Below are positions 24,101 through 35,000 of a stretch of 64,000 nucleotides of DNA, piece by piece. Each line of letters opens with the position of its first letter. Position 1 is the stretch's first letter. Origin of the DNA: Luidia sarsii (Eukaryota > Echinodermata > Asteroidea > Paxillosida > Luidiidae); NCBI GenBank assembly GCA_949987565.1, contig OX465101.1, positions 22,743,367-22,807,366 on the forward strand. Reading direction: 5' to 3'. Position numbers and translations under genes: made by a program. Below the pieces are notes generated by a model that saw only the letters and a program-made list of their open reading frames with translations, was not told the origin of the DNA and ran no database searches.

Positions 24101-27100
24101 AGCACAAGACTGAGGGACAGAACACAGACGGAATTACAAACAAGTTGAAAGAACTTGTCTCAAATCTTCCCACCACTTTACACAACTTCTCCCAAATCTT
24201 CTCGAAAGTATACAGAACTTGTTTCAAATGTTCCTGCCTGTTTAGACGAGCGGTTTTAGAGCCTCTCCCCAAAAAAGGCCCACAAGTTTACAGAACCTGT
24301 TTCAGATCTTCAACCCCCCATTTACACAACTTGTGTCAAATCTTACCAACCGTTTACAGAGCATGTACCAACAATTCACACAAATTTAAAGAAATTGTCT
24401 ATAACTTTTCCGACAGTTTACAGAGCTTGTGACAAAATTTCCCAAAACTGTCTGAAATCTTCCCACCCATTGAAAGAACTTGTCTCAGACCTTCCCAAAG
24501 GTTGACAGAACTTGTCTCACATCCAGCCCGTTTACAGAGTTTGGCTAAAAAAATCCCACTAGTTATCTCAAACCTTACCGCCATTTTACAGAGCTTGTCT
24601 CAAATTTCCCACACGCTTACACTTACAGAGCTTGTCTAAAAAATGGCCACAAGTTGTTTCAAACCTTATTGCCTGTTCACAGAACTACATGTAGTCTCAT
24701 GTACATCATGTACAAGTTCACAGAACTAGTCTCACATCTTCCCACAAGTTCAAACCTTCTTACAAGTTCAAGGTCCCAGGGAGTGACAGGGGTGCTACTC
24801 ACTGTAGTAAGTTGGAGATGATGGCATCCACATTGTACAGGCTGTCCAAGGTCAACTCGGCGAGGACTCTACCAAAGCTGTGGACACAAATGCATAAACA
24901 TACAGATAAGCAAACAAACAGACATATTATGAGCAAACAACAAGATAAGTACATGTAACAACAAACAAAGCAAAGAACAGATAAGCCTTTAATAGTAAAT
25001 ACATGCAGTTACAGGAATATGGCTTTTAAATTTAACAATTTCCAGCTTGACCACAGCACTGAGTAGAGAACACTAGACCATTTGGCCATCACACTACACA
25101 GGCGTATATACGGTAAGGTCTGTATTATTGGACATAGCCAATAGCCACAGATTCGCAGTCCTTACCCGAATCTAATTAGTCCCAGCAGTGGACCTTGTCC
25201 TTCCCAATATGTTTGTGCAAGGTAGATACAAATCATAATATATATGGTGGTCCTGACATTACATCCACCTTTCAAGCTATGCAGTGACCCACCTGAACAC
25301 AAACAAGGTTTTTAGAGCTTTCTTCTGTGAACAAAACTCCTCCACCGGATCACTTGTGCAGTCAACCTTAATATGATTAGAGACAAAAAAAGATGTCAAA
25401 TACCAACAAAATGCAACAAAGTACCTTGGCCAACCTGATATCGTTATCTCGCTATAAACGATGGGTAAGTGTGATGTAGTGAACACTATGAAAATGGGGC
25501 GAAAATGTCATTTAGCCATGAAAAGAAAATTCACCATATTTTCACCAGTGGTCTCCAAGGCCACATTCCTGGTGGTAAATGGCTAGAGGCAATTAAGAAT
25601 GATATGGGAGTGACAGTTACAAGGACACCATACAGTACCTCTATGGGGGCTGGTGGTCATGGTGATGTCATGCCAATTACTTTTGACTTGTACTGCTATA
25701 CTACTATAAAATTCTTTTATATTTATTTTTATTTCATTTTCCGGATACATTCACATCACAGCACACTTGCCATGAAAGAAAAGAATAGAGAAGGTCTGGT
25801 TGGCAAGGTGATCCTATGAATCTTGACTTTTTTTGCGCTAAAGCACAGTTTGGCCCTGAAGCGGCTCTGTGAAATTGGCCCAATTTCAAGAAACTTCAAA
25901 TGTTGTGTACTAAACATTTTGATGCGTAACTTTACTAGATATTGCTAAAAAGAATCTTTGTGGTGGAAGACTTATGCAACATTTGTAATTTGCGAAATTT
26001 ACGCAACTTTCCTTGATATCGGCTGCTGATCTTTGAATCAGCAAACTCAGCCACTGCAAGCTGCAGTGTCACTTTCAGGGTTGGTGCTAATGCTGTGGCA
26101 AAACAATTTTTTTTCAATAAGGTGCTATTGTGAATTCATTTACTTTTTATTTATCAGGGATGTAATTAAGTGACCAATGAAGTCATTTCCTAAAAATTAC
26201 CGAAGGCCAATAAATTGTGCAACTGCGAGTGAGCCTTAAGTCTTATTTATTTATGTGAGTGAGCGCTTACGCAACAGAGAGATGCGATTGTGAGATTCAC
26301 GGCAGGGGTGCAGGTATCCTTCAGTTTTTAGGGTTTTAACAGATACAATTGAGCAGTTTGAGATACAAGTATGACATTAACTATAAAAATACGGAAATAC
26401 GAAAAAAATCACGCCATTTCCGGAAGTCCTGAAAATTCCAGAAGTCTTACATCCCTGATTTATGCAGATTCACCCAAAACAAGGCCATAAAACCACTGAG
26501 GGCTAAGGCCTAAGGAAAGAAGTAGAACCAGATGGGGAGGAACTCAGGAAGCCTGGTGATGCTCCACTAGGTTTTATTTTCCACTCACCGTTGCAAACTT
26601 GACATCAAAATCTTCCAGATAGCGGCCGGACTCGGCAAAGTTGGTCAGAAACTGTTTTAAATCCCAGTCCCTTTCTGGTGGGGAGAGAGGAAAAAGTAAG
26701 TTACGTCAAATGACCAGGGAGTGATTGTACCCTCCTTAGTGTTCTGCTTGCTACAGAAAAATTAAATACAATAAGATTGCGTTATCAATCACAGGATCCT
26801 AATCAGGATCCTAAGTGATCTTTGACAAAGGTTTATACCTAATATTAATATTAATTATAATTCAACTGTATTTTTTTTCATAGAAATTATACATTTTTAT
26901 AACTTTCTCATCATCATGATGAGTCCATGTACCCTTTAACAAAGGTGTATGTATACCTAATATTAATATATTTCAATTGTATTTCATTTCATAGAAATTA
27001 TACATTTTTATTACTTTTTCGACATCATGATGAGTCCATGTACCCTTGGACAAAGGTGTATGCCTAATATTAATATATTTCTCTCCCTTTTAGAAAGGTC

Positions 27101-28165
27101 CTGCTGGGATCGAAACATCAGTCCCACTAAATTTTAAGATTAATATATTTCAATTGTATTTTATTTCATAGAAATTACACATTTTCATAACTTTCTCATC
27201 ATCATAATGAGTCGATATACCCTTAGACAAATGTGTATACCTAATATTAATAATATATTTAAAATTGTATTTTTGTTCATAGAAATTATACGTTTATATT
27301 ACTTTCTCTCCATCATAATGAGTCCATGTACCCTTGGACAAAGTGTATACCTAATATTAAATTGTAATTATTTTCATAGAAATTATACATTCATATGACT
27401 TTCTCATCATCATAATTATTATTCATGGGATGATATTAAATTCCTTGCTGGATGACGTGTACATTACTAAATATATTACATATTTTTTTAATTTAAGGGG
27501 ATGGGTACAGGATGAAGATTTTTTATGATATCCTGTCATCTTATGTCCGTTAAGTGTTATATTCTATATTGTCTATAGATTATTATTTCCATTTTGATTA
27601 AAAGTGATATACAAAAATGTTGCAAACTGCTTACTGCAAACTGCAAACTGCTTACTGACTAAAATTACCAGAATATTTATAACAATAAAAATAAATATTC
27701 TATATTTCATTATTTGTCTATCGATTATTATTTCCATTTTGATTTATTATCAATATTTTGATTAAAAGTGATATACAAAAACTCTGCAAACTGCTTACTG
27801 ACTAAAATTACCAAAATAATTAATATTTTGATTTATTATGACAATGCAAAATTCACAATATTATTAGTTAATACTCATAATACATTAATAGTCATATCAT
27901 AGTACTACTATACTACTGACTGTACTGTACTAGATAGTATTACTAGTAAAGTAGTAGTAGTAGTAGTACTGACTGTACTGTCATAGAAATTCCTGCACTC
28001 ACTCATTTTTTCCGGCGATTTCGTTGAAAAGTAAACCGCACACGGTACAGTGGCTGCCTTGAAAGATTCCAAATCCGTCGAAGGCAGGACATTGTAGGAA
28101 CTCTGTGAACAGACCGAAGTCACGGCTAGCAAAGCTGTCCCGAAAAACAGAAAAATCTGTTCCAT
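12156..28165 (-). CDS. TXNDC16: Thioredoxin domain-containing protein 16 (ERp90), complete, 18 exons
   Basis: ER-luminal protein of tandem thioredoxin-like folds. Exons in transcript order: 28003-28165, 26589-26674, 25293-25366, 24803-24877, 23988-24109, 23657-23750, 22972-23128, 21606-21766, 21104-21182, 19636-19762, 18871-19020, 18305-18557, 17609-17745, 16765-16849, 14781-14919, 13877-14043, 12532-12725, 12156-12376. All introns are GT-AG and all phases agree, giving 827 residues (human TXNDC16 is 825). Residues 1-20 form a signal peptide (MEQIFLFFGTALLAVTSVCS). Recognisable stretches include EHRAFMESAFAY, DGISAFIEDNMYVEAELSEE, DEVQFAVFRDSQ, TDVCQRGNVTAYPTIRLY (thioredoxin cis-Pro region) and NPYDFLAFI. 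The expected redox motif reads WDPRC (430-434); CGDC occurs at 526-529; the C-terminus is HTEL. An in-frame ATG at 28280-28282 could add 39 residues; I prefer 28165 because the signal peptide then lies at the N-terminus. Confidence 0.95.
12904..13300. repeat. Interspersed repeat family R5, two partial copies
   Basis: GATGACGGCCAGAGCATACT, then GGTCGAAACGTCGAGTTATC and ATGGTGTCACCGCAAACCTT, followed by a second diverged copy. It lies in TXNDC16 intron 16. Confidence 0.65.
13371..13802. mobile_element. Inverted-repeat element family H, diverged copy
   Basis: Ends GGGCTTTTTCCACTA and TAGTGGGAACGGCCC are inverted. The interior has CGCGATTCAAATCGTGATTA-type dyads. Relatives are at 17953-18232 and 37138-37302. 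No coding capacity. It lies in TXNDC16 intron 16. Confidence 0.6.
14081..14280. repeat. (TA)n followed by GA-rich microsatellite
   Basis: About nine TA dinucleotides followed by roughly 180 bases of GAGA/GATA purine sequence in TXNDC16 intron 15. Confidence 0.9.
14443..14640. repeat. About 28-bp degenerate minisatellite
   Basis: Six or so copies of a 28-bp unit containing GGCTGCTGGCTATTGACTAT in TXNDC16 intron 15. Confidence 0.85.
15045..15203 (+). mobile_element. F1 fragment followed by S1 tRNA-derived SINE
   Basis: TTTGAGAAAGGTCCCGCTAG at 15050 is a foldback F1 fragment. From 15127 GGCTGGATAGCTCAGAAGGT opens an S1 SINE ending CAGTCCAGTCAAAG. It lies in TXNDC16 intron 14. Confidence 0.65.
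16337..16510. mobile_element. Foldback family F1, nearly complete copy
   Basis: Left arm TGTGATATACAAAAATG to GATCCTAGCAGGACCTTTC is followed directly by the inverted inner arm GAGAAAGGTCCTGCTAGGAT to AAACGTCAGGCCC. It lies in TXNDC16 intron 14. Confidence 0.8.
17953..18232. mobile_element. Inverted-repeat element family H
   Basis: Ends GCCTTTCCACTG and CAGTGGAAAGGGCCC are inverted. Inside, AATTTATGTCGGGTTCAAAA is repeated three times in tandem beside GCGATC-rich dyads. It lies in TXNDC16 intron 12. Confidence 0.65.
19049..19390. repeat. 22-bp minisatellite in TXNDC16 intron 10
   Basis: About fifteen copies of a 22-bp unit, GAAATGACATTCCAGACACT plus GA. ACAATCC/ACATTCC variants alternate. 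Confidence 0.95.
19797..21035. repeat. 22-bp minisatellite with higher-order structure, TXNDC16 intron 9
   Basis: Roughly 56 copies of a 22-bp unit, GGTCATTGCCTTGGTGCCCC plus CT. From about 20430 a block of 11-12 units, marked by a GATGCCCTGATCATTGCC variant and GCCACTGAGGCTGG, is itself repeated. The open frames of up to 268 codons (both strands) come from the unit. Confidence 0.96.
21838..22912. repeat. 36-bp minisatellite in TXNDC16 intron 7
   Basis: About thirty copies of a 36-bp unit containing GATCCTAGCCCTTTCCCC and TACTCCAACCCTTACCAT. The unit is a multiple of three and stop-free in several frames, so a 413-codon frame spans it. I regard that frame as an artefact because it lies antisense inside a proven intron. 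Confidence 0.97.
23227..23600. repeat. Degenerate GAGCAAACAAAC simple repeat
   Basis: Loose repeats of GATGAGCAAACAGACAAACA in TXNDC16 intron 6. Confidence 0.85.
24130..24770. repeat. Old degenerate minisatellite, about 35 bp
   Basis: Diverged copies of TACAGAACTTGTCTCAAATC plus TTCCCACC in TXNDC16 intron 4. Divergence implies an array much older than the neighbouring ones. Confidence 0.75.
26835..27420. repeat. About 120-bp tandem repeat, diverged
   Basis: Four to five copies of a unit containing TCATAGAAATTATACATTTT, CATCATGATGAGTCCATGTA and ACCTAATATTAATATATTTC. One copy near 27080-27130 is interrupted by an F1 fragment. It lies in TXNDC16 intron 1. Confidence 0.8.
27600..27815. repeat. 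Two F1 outer-arm fragments
   Basis: AAAGTGATATACAAAAATGT with GCAAACTGCTTACTG at 27601-27672 (GCAAACTG expanded) and again at 27764-27815. Confidence 0.7.
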
Positions 28166-28558
28166 TTTGTTCCGGCTCGGCTGCCCTACCCACTCGCAAT
28201 GAAAACAAATCAATGTCACTGTCAGTGAAAATAGCGCCACCAAGTGTTGGGTGTATTTATACGGCTGTTTACAGCGATACATCTGGAAAGTAAATAACGT
28301 TTTTAGTCATTCCATCCACTCGTCGTGGAAAAATGAAATGATGAGCCGAAGGAATACATCATAATAAAGAATTTCTAGTTCAAATATAGATATATATTTG
28401 GAATATAGCTCCGTACTCATTGATTAGTTTAATTTAGATTCTCAGAGAAATAAAACAGTCGTCGGGTGTTTGCCCGTAGGATGTCGGGTTCATACTGTAC
28501 CGTGAATCATGGTCTAATGTTGGCATTTTGTTTTTCTTGTTTACCGTGAGCCGGCAAA
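28166..28558. promoter_or_regulatory. Shared divergent promoter region, TXNDC16 / RCE1
   Basis: Only 393 bases separate the start codons of TXNDC16 (minus) and RCE1 (plus), so both 5' untranslated regions and both promoters must fit here unless distal first exons exist. No TATA box is convincing. Two short upstream frames precede RCE1: ATG-GTC-TAA at 28509 and a ten-codon frame at 28517 ending TGA at 28549. The assignment rests on gene arrangement, not on a recognised promoter motif. Confidence 0.65.
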
Positions 28559-31500
28559 ATGTTTGAGGGCCTGTCAACCGAGCAGCTGCTATTTCAGTGC
28601 AATTCTCTGCTGAGGGCGGTTCTTGTGTGTCTTTTTCTTGCTACCAGTTACGTGGGCAGCCTCTACGTCTGGCGAACGAATTTACCGAGGTAGGTGACTT
28701 AGTTGCAGTAACACTAACACTAACAGTAACCCTCAAGGACTTTTCTTCAAACTGAAGAATGTGGACGAAAGTATCACACTAAAAGAGGTCTCAGTCACTT
28801 TCTCCACACCACAGCCAATAATCATAGAGAAGGTTGATCAAGCCTGTCACTTCCGTAACATTACCCGGTTTTGTTGACGTTCGCAGCGCATTGCGCAGTA
28901 AGCACCGTGACCTATTTTCGTTGGTGGTGTTTAGTAAGGTGTCCCAGTGCAGCCAAATGCAAAATAAATTCTTAAAATAACTCAAAATGCTGTGTGGCGC
29001 TGTAAAATTCTTCCCTGTATGGTTTTTTTGTGTTCATCTCTTCTTCTTTTTTCGACACTGCTTCTAACACTTTCCTCAAATCGAAAATTTAGTGGGCCTG
29101 ACGTTTCGATCCTAGCAGGACCTTTCTCAAAGGCAGAGTCCTCCTTTCCTCAAATCATTCATAATTTATCCTTAAAACGTATTGGTCTGGTTGATGTCTT
29201 CTTTTGTGACGTTTAAAAAAAACTCCATAATCCTCTTTCTCGCTGCTTCTTCAGTTATGACCTTTCCCAATGTCACTCCAGAGACACATTTCCTCCTTCT
29301 TGGTACTTTCTCTAGCTGCCCTTTTATTTTTTTCATAAAAAAAAGCCTATTGGGCCATGTTACTTTTTGTCTTTAAATAATAATAAAAAATAAATTAAAA
29401 AAAATATATAAGCGAGACGCCCTATAGGAGGCTCCATAGTTTTTACCCTGAACAGACTGCCTCAAGTTGCGTGATATATTTTTTTTCTACGGATGTTGGG
29501 GTTTGTTATGGTACACTAAGATTTTTTTTAGGACCAACAATAAAGAAAACTGGAGCTTCGAAGCAACTGCCAATTTTGTACCTAGGAAAATAGACCTCAA
29601 AAGAGCAACTTTTTGAATCACACGAGTTTGGCTACTGGAAAAGCCTTAACTTTCCACATTTTCGGTGACGGACAAGAGCAGGAAACCAACTGTAAGAACT
29701 AAGATACGAAGTCTGAGATCGTTATAAGGAGTTGTTTTCATCGTGCGATGTGAGTTAGAAGGCTAAGCGTCGAAAACGTGTACCGTTGAAAACGGGGGTT
29801 CCCACGTTACTAGTACTACTAAAGTACTAACCACCAAAATGTTTAGACTACCCGAACCCGACCTAAATCTGCAGATTTACCGCCGAAAACACCCGTATTA
29901 CCGTCCTACATGCCAATTTTTGTATTCAGTGAGAATCAAGGATTTACTAATTAAATACAATAGTACTGCCTACTGGTGGTCATATGCTTTACTCACATAG
30001 CCTCTACTCTAGAGATTATGTATAATTCAGTGGCAACTTTGGCCATTAATTTCTTTAACTTTGCAGTACAGTACTGGTACAGTAACTTAGCCCTTTTTGT
30101 AAATCGAAATCAAAAAATGTTAAGACTTGTCTCACTGGTAATCCAATTGACTTGTCTCACTGGTAATCCAAGTGACTTGTCTCACTGGTAATCCAATTGA
30201 CTTGTCTCACTGGTAATAGAGTTGTCTTGTCTCACTGGTAATCCAAGTGACTTGTCTCACTGGTAATCCAATTGACTTGTCTCACTGGTAATCCAAGTGA
30301 CTTGTCTCACTGGTAATCCAAGTGACTTGTCTCACTGGTAATCCAAGTGACTTGTCTCACTGGTAATCCAATTGACTTGTCTCACTGGTAATAGAGTTGT
30401 CTTGTCTCACTGGTAATCCAAGTGACTTGTCTCACTGGTAATCCAATTGACTTGTCTCACTGGTAATCCAAGTGACTTGTCTCACTGGTAATCCAATTGA
30501 CTTGTCTCACTGGTAATCCAATTGACTTGTCTCACTGGTAATAGAGTTGTCTTGTCTCACTGGTAATCCAAGTGACTTGTCTCACTGGTAATCCAATTGA
30601 CTTGTCTCACTGGTAATCCAAGTGACTTGTCTCACTGGTAATCCAAGTGACTTGTCTCACTGGTAATCCAATTGACTTGTCTCACTGGTAATCCAAGTGA
30701 CTTGTCTCACTGGTAATTTAATTGACTTGTCTCACTGGTAATCCAAGTGACTTGTCTCACTGGTAATCCAATTGACTTGTCTCACTGGTAATCCAAGTGA
30801 CTTGTCTCACTGGTAATCCAATTGACTTGTCTCACTGGTAATCCAAGGGACTTGTCTCACTGGTAATCCAAGTGACTTGTCTCACTGGTAATGCAAGTGA
30901 CTTGTCTCACTGGTAATCCAAGGGACTTGTCTCACTGGTAATCCAATTGACTTGTCTCACTGGTAATCCAAGGGACTTGTCTCACTGGTAATCCAAGGGA
31001 CTTGTCTCACTGGTAATCCAATTGACTTGTCTCACTGGTAATCCAATTGACTTGTCCTACTGGTTATCCAATTGTCTTGTCTCACTGGTAATCCAATTGA
31101 CTTGTCTCACTGGTAATCCAATTGACTTGTCTCACTGGTAATCCAATTGACTTGTCTCACTGGTAATCCAATTGACTTGTCTCACTGGTAATCCAATTGA
31201 CTTGTCCCACTGGTAATCCAAGTGACTTGTCTCACTGGTAATCCAATTGACTTGTCTCACTGGTAATCTAATTGACTTGTCTCACTGGCATAGTGGTAAT
31301 CCAAGTGACTTGTCTCACTGGTAATAGTGTTGTCTTGTCTCACTGGTAATCCAAGTGACTTGTCTCACTGATAAAGTGATCAATAATCTAGTTGAGTTGT
31401 CTCACTGATAAAGTGATCAATAATCCAGTTGACTTGTCTCACTGGTAATCCTTTAGACTTGTCTCACCAGTAATCCAGTTGACTTCTTGTCTCACAAGTA

Positions 31501-32005
31501 AATTGATACCAGTACGACAGTACCTCCAGCCTCCTGTCTCTACGGTAGCCTGGTCTACTTGTCGCAGATCGACTCTGTTAACACAAGTTGCCATTTTGGG
31601 TCACTAATCACATCAGAATTTGACAACAATATTACACTCTCACTGATATAGCATCATAATATAAATATACAGTGTCTATGAGCCTTATGACAACCCATCA
31701 AGTTCAACGTGTCTCTCTCCATCTCTCTCTCTCACTCCCTCTCACTGTCCTCCCCCCTCTCTCCCCCCCTCTCTCTCCCTCTCTATATCACTCCTTCTCT
31801 CTGTCTCTCTGTCTCTCTCTCCATCCTCTCTCTCTGTCTCTCTCTATCTCTCTCTGTCTCTCTTTGTCTCTATCTCTCTCTCTGTCACTCTGTCTCTCTC
31901 TGCCTGTCTGTCTGTCTCTCTATCCCTCTCTCTATCCCTCTCCCCTCTCTCCCTCTCTCTCTCACTCACTTTCTGTTTCTCCCCTCTCTCTCCCCCTTCT
32001 CTCTT

Positions 32006-32041
<36 letters not shown>

Positions 32042-35000
32042 GTCTCTCTCTATCTCTCCCTCTCTGTCTCTCTGTATGTCGCTCTCTGTATTTCTCTCTC
32101 TGTTTCTCTCACTCTCTTTCACTCCCTCCCCCATCTCCCCATCTCACCCTATCTCCCTCTCACTATGCAGGGACAATCCCAGTACTATCAAGCGGAGAAG
32201 TCTCAGTGCGGCTGTTGTGTCAGTCCTCGCCCCTTTCTTCATCCTGACCCAGGCTCATTGGGCAGAGGATGGAAAAGTAGGTTGGATCGGACGGCAAAAT
32301 GTCGGGACACCATTTAGGTTGGATTCGATCCAGGCAAATTTGCCACAGCAGTATATGGGGTCTGTACATCATGACAATCTTTCAGGGCAATACCCGTGTG
32401 GTGTGTGTCAGCCTAGGTCAGCCTAATACATTTCAGAATGCTTTCTCTATGTTGCGACTGATTATCAAGGGCATTATCAAGGCCTCAGTGACTTCATTGA
32501 TTTATCTGTACTTTTATCCTTTTTTTGTTCCGGCCTTTATTTTTACCTTAAAATTTAGTGGGCCTGACGTTTCGATCCTAGCAGGACCTTTTTCAAAGGC
32601 CTTTCTGAGGTCCTAGCAGGACCTTTCTCTGCCTTTGAGAAAGGTCCTGCTAGGATTGAAACGTCAGGCCCACTAAATTTTAAGATTTGCATTTTGGTAA
32701 TTTTAGTCAGTAAGCAGTTTGCAACATTTTTGTATATCACTCTTTAGTTTTACCGTGAAATATTCCTACATATTTTTACACTGTATTGTATCAGTTTTTG
32801 TATTTGATTTCAAACACGCAAAACCAAAAATATAAATGTGTGACAAATAAAACATTATTATTATTATGATTAATTCCTGTGCAATCATTATTTTGCTGTG
32901 ACTTGACCCGATGGTTCATTGAAGGGTGGCATTTGATTTCTTAGGGCTAGTCTTCTCTTGTTGTTCACACAGGGGCACTCTCTATGGCAGTACCTGGGCG
33001 TGCGGCAGTCTGGTCTCCCCCTGTCTCTCCTTCTGCCTTTAATGCTCACAACGGTGAGTCTATGCACCAGACACAGGCATGCGCTTCCGGGCACAGTATG
33101 AGTGTGCCACAACTCTCTGCTCTCGGCCTTCCCAAACCATTTTACAGTAGGCCTACCCTACTAACCATCAAGCTCATCCCTCCATCTTTGTGCCCATCCA
33201 TGCATTTGTAGGTCTCCCTTCTGCTGTCTTAAATTCAGCTAGTGTGGCCAGCTCTATATACCATTTTCTTGTCTTTTTCACTGCTCAACACTTGCTTCAC
33301 TGTACATGCCCAGGTCTTGTTCGTGGGGCCAGTATCCATGCTATTTCTGGGAGACATCAGGCGATCGTTCCCCAGTAAGTGAACGGTTTTCTTGCCATCT
33401 GTTAATTTTTCATCTCGTGACTTATAGTGGGTATTCAGGTCTCAGGTACATACTCCGGAATATTCTTCATAGATTTTGAGAAAGAAAAGGCCTCTATCAC
33501 ACAAACTAGTGCAAAAATCATCATTCGTGTACTTTATAATAGCTGCACCTTGATATGGGGATCGCCATGTTTCTTTGATTGTTTGATATCCACTGTAGGT
33601 CACGGGACCTACAAACAGTCAACAGTCGTTTGATACAAATTGATATGAATATTTGATTGGCTGTGAGGTGTGCTCAAGGAACACTTTACATGTGAAGCAG
33701 ATTTCCATGCATAGGTAGCTGTGTGATAATTGGCCCTGGTTACAAAGAGTGTGCATTTAAAGCCATACTTTGATTGGATTCTTCTCCTTTGTTTGTTCTG
33801 GTGGTGTTTTCACTCTTCAAGTCTTGGTTTCACTGAAGGGATGGTTGTCCAACAGCAGGGTTGTGGCTGCCTCGATACGCAACTACATTGTTGTAAGTTG
33901 ATTTCGCAGAAAACTCTAGTTTGTTGACTGTAAGTAAACAACAGGCAATAGATTGAGATTTGTTCTGGAAAACAGTAGATAATTACCGGCAATTTCAATT
34001 TGTTTTACAATAACTTCCAGTAACACGACTTCTAACAACTTCCGTTAGCTTCTGATAGTCCCACTGTCCTCAAATATCTTCTAACACTTCCATTATAGTC
34101 ACGTGTTAGTACTGCAGAAACTTCCAACAAAGTCCAACCATGTCTATTAGCAGCCAACTTCTTCCAAAGTCTCTACGATGCCAAAATGATTGCAAACAAT
34201 TTCAGCCATTTCCATAAACTTTCAAAATTTTCCAACAACGTCCACAAACTTGCAACAAATTCAGGAGACTTCAAGTCCCGTTTCAGTGGCTCCCAAACAT
34301 CTTCTGTTGTCTTTCATGAACTTCACTATTAAAATTGTACAGTAATATGGACAAATGCTGCAAACTGCTTTCAACCAAAAAGTCAATATCACAAATTAGG
34401 AGGGCTCCGAGGGCCTGACCTTCCTCTAAGGCATCTCTGCCTTTGAGGAAGGTCCTGCTAGGATTAAAACATCAGGCCCTCATAATTTTTGATGAATCAA
34501 ATTAAATCAAATAAGATTACGTAAACTTAGGTGTGTATCACTGTTACATGTTGACAGTAACTACCATAGGGGGTGCATTTTGGTTGTTGAAAGTAACTTT
34601 TGTGGATGCAAAACTATCAGGAATGAAAATTGATCTGCAGATGAGACTGTTTTGGGTGCTTGGAATTTGAACCCTCAGGATTAATTTGCCTGTCTTTTGT
34701 CCTGCGCAGGGCCCCATCACGGAGGAGATAGTGTTCAGGGCCTGCATGCTACCTCTCCTAGTGCCTTGCCTTGGTAATCTTCAAGCAATCTTCATCTGCC
34801 CACTTTTCTTTGGAGTCGGTGAGCCGCTTCTTTGATTCTGTCATCAAAAGTACGAGGCTGGAACATTTCACTCCCAACAGGTCCCCCCTCCTGAAAGGAA
34901 ATGGTTTGATTAATTAATTAATTAATTAATTAATTAATTAATTAAGAGGTCAAAGCATCAACTCTCTGTTGGCAGTGCTTTGGCTTTTATCATTTAGATA

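Noticed and set aside
25505..25819. 104-codon frame in TXNDC16 intron 2
   Set aside because: No domain, lies between proven exons on the opposite strand.
31672..32317. Ser/Leu-rich frames of about 200 codons
   Set aside because: CT microsatellite just before RCE1 exon 2.
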